A DNA stretch of 7,009 nt from Bacteroidota bacterium. Its GTDB lineage: Bacteria > Bacteroidota > Bacteroidia > Flavobacteriales > Weeksellaceae. The translations under genes and the position numbers were made by a program. Shown here piece by piece: positions 1 through 5,054 of the stretch (position 1 is its first letter; each line of letters starts with the position of its first letter). Where the stretch lies: positions 1-7,009 of the forward strand of contig JAEWOM010000089.1 of assembly GCA_023399675.1 (NCBI GenBank), written 5' to 3'. The notes beneath the pieces are model-generated. The model was given only the letters and a program-made list of their open reading frames with translations. It had not been told where the DNA came from and did no database searches.

Positions 1-150
1 CATATACGGTTACTTAAAAGAAGAGAAATTTTTAATAACGCACCGATAGAATATTGGCAGAAACATATTTTGAAACCGGGTAACCTGTCCAAAATCTGGC
101 AGCTTGTAACGTTCGAAATCTGGATGCAGACCTATTTCGACGGACAATAA
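1..150 (+). CDS. Probable asparagine synthase (glutamine-hydrolysing), C-terminal fragment
   Basis: Frame 1 is open from the first base to a TAA at 148-150, giving 49 codons of a gene that begins to the left of the window. The peptide ends with the pattern KIWQLVTFEIWMQTYF. A Trp, a short hydrophobic stretch, Glu and a second Trp close to the C terminus are typical of the last helix of AsnB-type synthetases, which amidate aspartate using glutamine and ATP in the cytoplasm. The preceding residues (LLKREIFNNAPIEYW) fit the helical end of the same synthetase domain. No catalytic motif lies in the visible part, so the family call rests on the C-terminal signature alone and is moderate. The next gene starts 89 bases downstream on the same strand. 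Confidence 0.55.
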   Translation, partial: HIRLLKRREIFNNAPIEYWQKHILKPGNLSKIWQLVTFEIWMQTYFDGQ

Positions 151-157
151 TTGCTGC

Positions 158-190
158 ACAGGAATCAGGAAAATGTTCCGCTGTATTTTT
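158..190 (+). terminator. Weak possible terminator after the asparagine synthase fragment
   Basis: An imperfect hairpin pairs 158-164 (ACAGGAA) with 176-184 (TTC-CG-CTGT), with a two-base bulge, and is followed by ATTTTT. The stem is short and bulged, so termination would be partial at best. If it does not work, the downstream lipoprotein and serS could receive read-through transcription. Confidence 0.25.
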
Positions 191-239
191 ATTCTTAAAT
201 TGCAGCGTCAACAATTTATTTGCAGTAATTTGCCAATTC

Positions 240-734
240 ATGAAACATTTACTATTTCTGCTGGTGGTATTGTCCTTTCTTTCCTGCCGTAAAGAAGATG
301 AAGGCGTGCAGCAAATCGACCAGATTACACATATTTATATTGATTCCGCAGGGCAGGATATGCTGAACAGCACACTGTTACATTCTTACATTTCCGTGAG
401 CATGAATGATGATTACGGCCTTACAGACAATGTCCCGGTTAGTTTTACTCCAAAAAAAACGGCTGATACAGTCAATTATCTTGAATATATCGCCGGCGCC
501 ACAAGGATGCTGGTGGATTCCAGCGATGCGCAGCGGAAAATTTATGAATCCAGGATATCACTCAGCATGCTCAAAAAAACATCGGATACCACACAGGTAA
601 ACGTAAATGACACGCTTGTGCTGCGCTATGTAAATTCACCGGAAATTTTCTTTCTTAATGAAGCCTGGTATAACAGTACCAAAGTATTTACGAAAACGCC
701 CGGACAGCCGAATGTGCTGCAAATACACAAATAA
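240..734 (+). CDS. Small lipoprotein with a surface-export (LES-like) signal, function unknown
   Basis: This 164-residue protein starts at ATG 240. It has a basic tip (MKH), a hydrophobic stretch (residues 4-14) and a lipobox ending in Cys16 (FLSC), so it should be lipidated by Lgt and cleaved by signal peptidase II. The residues after Cys16 are RKEDE, very close to the QKDDE-type lipoprotein export signal described in Capnocytophaga and related Flavobacteriia, which suggests display on the outer face of the outer membrane. The mature part is about 149 residues, with no further membrane segment and no cysteines. It looks like a mostly beta-rich domain, but I do not recognise a family. It lies 48 bases before serS on the same strand, so co-transcription is possible, though a shared function with serS is not implied. 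Confidence 0.85.
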   Translation: MKHLLFLLVVLSFLSCRKEDEGVQQIDQITHIYIDSAGQDMLNSTLLHSYISVSMNDDYGLTDNVPVSFTPKKTADTVNYLEYIAGATRMLVDSSDAQRKIYESRISLSMLKKTSDTTQVNVNDTLVLRYVNSPEIFFLNEAWYNSTKVFTKTPGQPNVLQIHK

Positions 735-736
735 AT

Positions 737-760
737 CCGTATTTTTACGGCTTTAATTTT
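737..760 (+). terminator. Short hairpin between the lipoprotein and serS
   Basis: CCGTA (737-741) and TACGG (746-750) form a perfect five-base-pair stem with a TTTT loop, followed by CTTTAATTTT. This could be a weak terminator for the lipoprotein gene. The same bases contain TATTTTTA (740-747), one mismatch from the Bacteroidota -7 box TAnnTTTG, so it may instead be part of a serS promoter. I see no clear TTG at the expected -33 position, and neither reading is strong. Confidence 0.3.
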
Positions 761-782
761 CATTCAATAATTCTTTTGAAAC

Positions 783-2050
783 ATGTTACAGGTTAGCTTT
801 TTGCGCGACGAGAAGGCGCGGGTGCTCGAAGGTTTGAGTAAAAGAAATTTCAAACAAATGCATTTGGTTGATGATGCCATCTCCTCGGATGAAACACGTA
901 GAAAAATTCAGGTGGAACTGGATACGCTGAATGCAGAACGCAACCGCATTTCAAAGGAAATCGGAATGCTGATGAAAGAAGGAAAAAAAGAGGAAGCAGA
1001 AGCGGCAAAAGTGCAGACCGGCGATTTTGGTAAGAAAATCAGCGAACTGGAAACTGCACGTAAAGAAGAAGAGCAAAATTTGCTGAACATTCTCTATCAG
1101 ATTCCCAACATTCCGTATCAGCAGGTGGTTGCAGGAGTGGGGGCAGACGACAATGAAATCGTTTTTCAGTCGCATGAAGTGGAAGGTCTCGGTGAAGGCA
1201 ACATTCCGCACTGGGAACTTGCGAAAAAATATAATCTGATTGATTTCGAACTCGGGGTCAAAATTGCAGGTGCCGGTTTTCCGGTTTATCTGGGAAAGGA
1301 GCAAGGCTGCAGCGTGCTTTGGTGCAGTATTTTCTCGACAAAAATGTCGATGCCGGTTACCTGGAGGTCAATCCGCCGCATGTGGTAAATGAAGCATCCG
1401 GATACGGCACCGGACAGCTGCCCGACAAGGAAGGTCAGATGTACTTTGTGCAGGAAGACCAACTGTATTTAATACCGACAGCCGAAGTTCCGGTTACCAA
1501 TATTTACCGTGATGTAATCCTTGAAGAAAAAGATTTTCCGGTAAAGAATACCGCTTTTTCACAGTGTTACAGAAGAGAGGCCGGCAGTTACGGTGCGCAT
1601 GTTCGCGGCCTGAACCGTCTTCATCAGTTTGAGAAGGTGGAAATTGTGAGAATAGAAAAAGCTGAAAACTCCTATGCTGCGCTGGAAGAAATGGTAGAGC
1701 ACGTAAAAGGCATTCTGGAAGATCTGGAACTGCCATACAGAATTTTAAGGCTTTGCGGCGGTGATATGGGCTTTGCTTCTGCAATGACCTATGATTTTGA
1801 AGTTTGGAGTGCAGCACAGGAAAAGTGGCTCGAAGTGAGTTCAGTATCCAATTTTGAAAAATTTCAGTCGAACAGGCTAAAATGCAGACACAAGGTAGAT
1901 GGAAAGATGCAGCTGGTACACACGCTGAACGGTTCAGCAATGGCCTTGCCGAGAATTATGGCAGCGCTGCTGGAAAATAATCAGACTGCTGATGGAATTG
2001 TACTTCCGGCTAAGATCGCAGAATATGCCAGATTCGACAAAATATCGTAG
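783..2050 (+). CDS. serS: Serine--tRNA ligase, interrupted by a one-base frameshift
   Basis: SerRS charges tRNA-Ser with serine in the cytoplasm. The first frame starts at ATG 783 with MLQVSFLRDEKARVLEGL, the usual family start, followed by the long coiled-coil tRNA-binding arm (about residues 25-110) and the beginning of the class II catalytic domain up to GFPVYLGK (residue 172, ending at base 1298). The -1 frame then continues with GARLQRALVQYFLDKN to the TAG at 2048-2050. It carries motif 1, the TAEVPVTN serine-site segment, motif 2 (YRREAGSYGAHVRGLNRLHQ) and motif 3 (NGSAMALPRIMAALLENNQ). Joined, the two parts give a normal 422-residue enzyme. Read straight on, the zero frame adds 29 unrelated residues and stops at 1386-1388, losing the whole active site. 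Either one G is missing from an original AAGGGAGCA (sequencing error or mutation), or ribosomes slip at the heptamer at 1292-1298. An essential gene should be functional, so an assembly error is the simplest explanation. Confidence 0.93.
1292..1321 (+). other. Frameshift site in serS: G_GGA_AAG heptamer and short downstream hairpin
   Basis: Bases 1292-1298 read G GGA AAG in the serS zero frame, a textbook X_XXY_YYZ slippery heptamer; the same sequence is the -1 slip site of the phage lambda G/GT tail genes. A -1 slip here makes GGA (1298-1300) the next codon and yields GKGARLQRAL, the conserved SerRS sequence. A six-base-pair stem, CAAGGC (1302-1307) with GCTTTG (1316-1321) including one G-T pair, begins only three bases downstream; this is shorter spacing than usual for a stimulator. 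The -1 frame is open from 1244 and the zero frame to 1385. The heptamer would arise from Leu-Gly-Lys codons by chance, so a functional role is unproven. Confidence 0.35.
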
Positions 2051-2065
2051 AAACTGCTGATATAG

Positions 2066-2097
2066 AAAAAACGCCCCGGACTTCCGGGGCGTTTTCG
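2066..2097. terminator. Strong bidirectional terminator between serS and the minus-strand lipoprotein
   Basis: CGCCCCGG (2072-2079) pairs with CCGGGGCG (2084-2091) around a four-base ACTT loop. Flanking A (2068-2071) and T (2092-2095) runs extend the stem and supply a U-tract on both strands. It lies 15 bases after the serS stop and directly beside the stop codon of the convergent lipoprotein gene, so one hairpin serves both genes. Confidence 0.92.
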
Positions 2098-2099
2098 TT

Positions 2100-2885
2100 T
2101 TATTCTGTAATAATGACGATTTTTTTATCCTTATTTTTCAGTTTGCCTTCGTCCCAAAGATCTGCAGTGCGAACATTAATCCTGATGGTGTTCTGATCCA
2201 CCTGTTCAACAAAATCATGTTTACCGCTGATCGATTTTATCGGTTTTTGAAACTTCAGGGTATTGCTGAAATTCATGTTCACCATTTTCAGCATTCCGAC
2301 CATTCCGGAAGCCATCTGTTTTCCGTAAGCAATAATGGAATCCTGCTTGGTTCTAGGCGTTGTCGTTATTTCTGTGTCCTTGGCAATTTCAAGATCAGAC
2401 AGGTTCTCTGCCACGTTGAATTTCTCAGTGTCTATTTCCAGCTTATTGCCATCCCATCTTCCGAAATCGGAAAGTGGCAGTTTGCTCAGTTCTTTTTTGC
2501 TTGCAAAAATAGAAGCGATTTCTGTGGGTAAAAGTTTGTCGTACTTCAAAGAAAAACCCTGAATTTCGCTGCCGTTTTTATTCAGTTTCACGAACATTTT
2601 TTTCAGTGGGGCCACTTTTTTATCATTCAGTGTCACCGTGCCGTCCTTCTGAAGGTCGTACAGGCTCTGCCAGTCGGTGGAGAGTTTGCCGGTATCTACC
2701 GGTGCTGCATCAGCGGCATTGGTGCCCATCATGTTCATCACGCCGAACATCGTGCGGTCAATCAGTACATTACTCTGCATACTGCTTGCAGAATCTTTAT
2801 AATAGGTCGTTTCCGTATTCATGGAGCAGCTTTGCATTACTAGCAGCGCAACTCCTGATATTGCAAGCGCAAATTTCTTTAACAT
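2100..2885 (-). CDS. Predicted lipoprotein, paralogue of the neighbouring lipoprotein
   Basis: This 261-residue protein has a hydrophobic signal segment (residues 5-17) ending in VMQSC, so Cys20 is the predicted lipidation site. The residues after the Cys are SMNTET, lacking the K-D/E-rich export signal seen in the lipoprotein at 240-734, so it is more likely to stay facing the periplasm. It is clearly homologous to the gene at 2987-3733. Shared blocks are QSCS-NT--T--KDS-S after the signal, W-S-YDL--DG near residues 72-82, LKKMF-K near 94-100, WDG-K near 144-148, IKSISGKHDFVEQVD (216-230) and a C terminus ending in ITE. The opening of the mature part vaguely recalls LppM-type lipoproteins (beta strands after an N-T-D/E-T pattern), but I would not assign a family. 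It follows its paralogue by 101 bases with a terminator in between, so it may have its own promoter. Confidence 0.85.
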   Translation of the reverse strand: MLKKFALAISGVALLVMQSCSMNTETTYYKDSASSMQSNVLIDRTMFGVMNMMGTNAADAAPVDTGKLSTDWQSLYDLQKDGTVTLNDKKVAPLKKMFVKLNKNGSEIQGFSLKYDKLLPTEIASIFASKKELSKLPLSDFGRWDGNKLEIDTEKFNVAENLSDLEIAKDTEITTTPRTKQDSIIAYGKQMASGMVGMLKMVNMNFSNTLKFQKPIKSISGKHDFVEQVDQNTIRINVRTADLWDEGKLKNKDKKIVIITE

Positions 2886-2949
2886 TCTTAAATTTTGTCA
2901 TTTAGATTCGAAATGGCTAAAAAAGTTAAAAGTTTTTTCGGGTCCTAAA

Positions 2950-2980
2950 AACAAAAAAAAATGCTCCTTTTCAGGAGCAC
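2950..2980 (-). terminator. Intrinsic terminator between the two paralogous lipoprotein genes (minus strand)
   Basis: TGCTCCT (2962-2968) pairs perfectly with AGGAGCA (2973-2979) around TTTC. On the minus strand the hairpin is followed by nine T bases and then GTTTTTAGG, an ideal U-tract. It begins seven bases after the stop of the gene at 2987-3733, so that transcript should mostly end before the second lipoprotein gene. The remaining space (2886-2949) is A/T-rich and probably holds a promoter for that gene, but I cannot place clear -33 and -7 boxes in it. Confidence 0.85.
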
Positions 2981-2986
2981 TTTGTC

Positions 2987-3733
2987 TTATTCAGTAACAA
3001 TGGTGATTTGCGGATCGTTGTTTACCAGCTTCGTTGACTGGTCCAGGTTGGTGACGTCGTAAGTGACCTGTACTGTACGTTTGTCGATTTGTTTTACCCA
3101 GTCGTGTTTTCCGGTAATCGATTTGATGTCATTTTCAAATTTCAGGTTGTAAACCATTTTTTTCAACATCATCTGCAGCATTTGTCTGGTCTGTTCCGGG
3201 TCCATCAATTCTTCGCTTTCTGCAGAATCCTGCATCATTATTTCCTCCATATTGCTCATGGAAAAATCTTTGGTATTTAACACGATTTTCTTACCGTCCC
3301 AGTTCATAAACATTTTACCGTCAACAGGCATTTTATCGCCGTCATTTTCCTTATTCATTCTCCCAATCGACTGATAATCTTCCTTAGTAAAGCGATCGAG
3401 TCTCAGTGACATTCCGGTGAGGTCGTTAACGAGGAAATTTCCTTTCATAAACATTTTCTTCATCAGCCTGATGCTGTCCTTATCCGTTATTTTTCCGCCG
3501 TCTCTTAATTCAAGGTCGTACATCGAAGTCCATGTTTTAGGCAATTTATCCAAACCTTTCATGTCTTCGTCATTTGCACCCTGCTGTTTCATCATATTAA
3601 GCAACTCTTTAAATTCGGCGTCAAGGTGGAGCGTAGATGAACTGTCTTTGTGCAGTGTTACGTCAGTATTTACCGAGCATGATTGAAGCATGAGCATCAG
3701 AACGGCAAACAGAGAGAATAGTATTTTTTTCAT
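2987..3733 (-). CDS. Predicted methionine-rich lipoprotein, paralogue of the next gene
   Basis: This 248-residue protein begins MKKILFSLFAVLMLMLQSC, a signal peptide with Cys19 as predicted lipidation site. There is no acidic export signal after the Cys (SVNTDV follows), so a periplasm-facing membrane anchor is likely. It shares the same ordered blocks as its downstream paralogue: KDSSST near 29-34, W-S-YDLELRDGG near 68-80, LMKKMF near 90-95, WDGKK (145-149), IKSITGKHDWVKQID (203-217) and ITIVTE at the end. Methionine is unusually common: 24 of 248 residues, with nine between 159 and 193 in an acidic-to-basic helical-looking segment (MSNMEEIMM to MLQMMLKKM). The first ATG is supported by the well-formed signal peptide. 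No known function is recognised. Short direct repeats just upstream (3761-3792) may be a regulatory site. Confidence 0.87.
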   Translation of the reverse strand: MKKILFSLFAVLMLMLQSCSVNTDVTLHKDSSSTLHLDAEFKELLNMMKQQGANDEDMKGLDKLPKTWTSMYDLELRDGGKITDKDSIRLMKKMFMKGNFLVNDLTGMSLRLDRFTKEDYQSIGRMNKENDGDKMPVDGKMFMNWDGKKIVLNTKDFSMSNMEEIMMQDSAESEELMDPEQTRQMLQMMLKKMVYNLKFENDIKSITGKHDWVKQIDKRTVQVTYDVTNLDQSTKLVNNDPQITIVTE

Positions 3734-3760
3734 TGTATAATTTTTATCGGTGTAAACTTA

Positions 3761-3792
3761 ATTAATTTCTCGGTTCGATTAATAGTCGGTTC
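3761..3792. repeat. Imperfect tandem direct repeat upstream of the lipoprotein genes
   Basis: Two copies of the pattern ATTAAT-N2/3-TCGGTTC occur head to tail: ATTAATTTCTCGGTTC at 3761-3776 and ATTAATAGTCGGTTC at 3778-3792, about 17 bases apart. A weaker partial TCGGT is at 3747-3751. The pair lies 28-59 bases before the start codon of the minus-strand lipoprotein gene, where an operator or activator site would be expected. No bound regulator is implied by the sequence itself. Confidence 0.45.
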
Positions 3793-3838
3793 AAAAAAAA
3801 TCACAGTTAACGATCATTTCTTTGCAGTTATAGGTTTG

Positions 3839-3857
3839 TATTCTTTGATATTCTTTG
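3839..3857 (+). repeat. Two tandem copies of TATTCTTTG
   Basis: TATTCTTTG occurs at 3839-3847 and again at 3849-3857, separated by one A. Each copy resembles a Bacteroidota -7 box (TAnnTTTG) with one extra spacer base, so this could be a promoter relic or chance in A/T-rich DNA. Confidence 0.35.
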
Positions 3858-3973
3858 TTTTAATGAGAATTTGCCTGCGCGATTCCCAATTAAATAGTTG
3901 CTGTATTAGCCATTAAATCTAATGTACGAACAGGGTAACTTATATTTAGGTATTTAACATCAATATCAGTTGA

Positions 3974-4004
3974 TTGCTCATCTTATGAAAAAAAATGACG
4001 TTTG
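3974..4004 (+). promoter_or_regulatory. Candidate Bacteroidota promoter for the LamG gene
   Basis: TTG at 3974-3976 is followed after 20 bases by GACGTTTG (3997-4004), a seven-of-eight match to the Bacteroidota -7 box TAnnTTTG with the standard TTG -33 element spacing. Transcription would start near 4010, leaving a leader of about 40 A/T-rich bases before ATG 4054, a typical arrangement in this phylum. Confidence 0.4.
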
Positions 4005-4053
4005 AATTTAGATTTTTGATACCTTTATTCAAAATTAATTAAAAATAGTGCAT

Positions 4054-4968
4054 ATGAAAACAAAAATTTACTTACTTGGCCTGATGGTCTTCAGCGCAAT
4101 GTCTTTCGCGCAAACCCCTGAAATTCTCTATTACAACTTCAACGGTACCGGCACCAGTGTGCCTAACCTGGCCAGTGCAGGAACAGCCCCGACGGCTACA
4201 ATTGTGGGAAATCTTTCATTGGGACCCAATACGACCTGTCTGCAGAACGGTTTGGTAGGAACCGGCTCCGTGAGTACCGGAAATTATATGGATACAGGCT
4301 ATAACCTGCAGTTACCGGGATCCTGGACCATTCATTTTGTGATTAATAATTTTACAAATACAGACAGCGTACTGTACTATTTATTTGGAGAAACTACTAC
4401 GCAGTTCAGAATGTTCACGAATGGAGTTGCAGGTGCAAATAACCTGATGTTAAGAGCCTTAGGAATGACTAATGTTACGATAAATAATGTTTTTCCTGCA
4501 ACACAGCCGGTAGATATCATATTGGTTTATGACAGTGTAGCACAGGAAGTAAGAGGGTATAAAGACGGAGTTTTAGAGACAACAGTGGCTCAGCCAAGTG
4601 CTATTGCTTTAAGCGGCGGAAATTTTGTAGTTGGTGGTTATGGAACCAATACAGGTTTGAAAACAGGAATGGTACTGGATGAGTTTGGATTATTTAACCG
4701 TGCCATTACCGCAGCAGAAGTGGCATCTCTAAGTGCTGCATGTTCACTGAGTACCAATGAAGTTTCACAATCTGAGGACAAAATCGCGGTGCACGAGAAT
4801 TCTTTGGTTATCGGTGAAGGATCTTTCGGAGAATATGTTATTTTCGATTATTCCGGAAGGAGATTACAGTCCGGAAGCACGAAAGGTAACACAATCAACA
4901 TCAGTCTGCTCACTAAAGGTTACTATTTTATCAAGTATGGTGAAAAATCGGCCCGCTTCAAAAAATAG
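4054..4968 (+). CDS. Secreted LamG-type (concanavalin A-like) protein with a probable T9SS sorting domain
   Basis: The preferred start is ATG 4054, because it begins a clean signal peptide (MKTKIYLLGLMVFSAMSFA, cut before Gln20) and follows the A-rich leader usual in Bacteroidota; an in-frame GTG at 4048 only adds two residues. The 304-residue product has a LamG_3-like jelly-roll domain at about residues 22-230. Its hallmarks are the opening EILYYNFNG, SWTIHFVINN in the core, YKDGVLE near 169-175, and the closing LDEFGLFNRAITAAEVASL (208-226). Such domains usually bind carbohydrates or proteins at the cell surface. Cys62 and Cys230 could form a disulfide. The last 60 residues (VIFDYSGRRLQSG to KGYYFIKYGEKSARFKK) resemble a type A T9SS C-terminal domain ending in Lys-Lys, but the customary YPNP motif is absent. 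The ligand is unknown. It is a single-gene unit with its own promoter and terminator. Confidence 0.85.
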   Translation: MKTKIYLLGLMVFSAMSFAQTPEILYYNFNGTGTSVPNLASAGTAPTATIVGNLSLGPNTTCLQNGLVGTGSVSTGNYMDTGYNLQLPGSWTIHFVINNFTNTDSVLYYLFGETTTQFRMFTNGVAGANNLMLRALGMTNVTINNVFPATQPVDIILVYDSVAQEVRGYKDGVLETTVAQPSAIALSGGNFVVGGYGTNTGLKTGMVLDEFGLFNRAITAAEVASLSAACSLSTNEVSQSEDKIAVHENSLVIGEGSFGEYVIFDYSGRRLQSGSTKGNTINISLLTKGYYFIKYGEKSARFKK

Positions 4969-5006
4969 AAACGGTTATTTACTTTTCAGTAAGCTATAAT
5001 AAACAG

Positions 5007-5031
5007 AAACTCCCGAAAATTCGGGAGTTTT
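5007..5031. terminator. Bidirectional terminator between the LamG gene and the mutase gene
   Basis: AAACTCCCGA (5007-5016) pairs with TCGGGAGTTT (5021-5030) around AAAT. A T-run follows on the plus strand and a T-rich stretch (TTTCTGTTTATTATAG) on the minus strand. It lies 38 bases after the LamG stop and 24 bases beyond the stop of the convergent mutase gene, so it can end both transcripts. Confidence 0.87.
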
Positions 5032-5054
5032 GCTGTTGATATGCGAATCTATCT

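Larger units (their letters stand above)
3734..4053. other. Divergent intergenic region (320 bases)
   Basis: This A/T-rich stretch separates the minus-strand lipoprotein from the plus-strand LamG gene and should hold both promoters. Toward the lipoprotein it has an imperfect direct repeat (3761-3792). In the middle it has a perfect TAGGTTTG -7-like box at 3831-3838, with no obvious TTG at the right distance, and a tandem TATTCTTTG repeat (3839-3857). Toward the LamG gene is the best promoter candidate (3974-4004). I see no convincing small open reading frame, tRNA or riboswitch. Confidence 0.6.

Noticed and set aside
32..241. A 69-codon minus-strand open frame at the left edge
   Set aside because: It overlaps the well-supported asparagine synthase C terminus on the plus strand, has no signal peptide or recognisable domain, and looks like a shadow frame.
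1319..1324. Independent translation start (TTG/GTG) for the second half of serS
   Set aside because: Starting here would drop part of motif 1 and leave no tRNA-binding arm; there is no leader resembling other starts in the window.
1494..1940. A 148-codon minus-strand open frame within serS
   Set aside because: It lies antisense to the conserved catalytic motifs of SerRS and encodes a low-complexity Cys/Leu/Pro-rich product typical of antisense shadows.
3765..3796. tRNA T-arm-like sequence GGTTCGATT at 3772-3780
   Set aside because: The flanking bases do not form a five-base-pair T stem and no anticodon, D or acceptor arm can be built around it; it is part of the direct repeat.
4048..4053. 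GTG start codon for the LamG gene
   Set aside because: The ATG six bases downstream gives a standard signal peptide beginning MKTK, and GTG starts are uncommon in this group.
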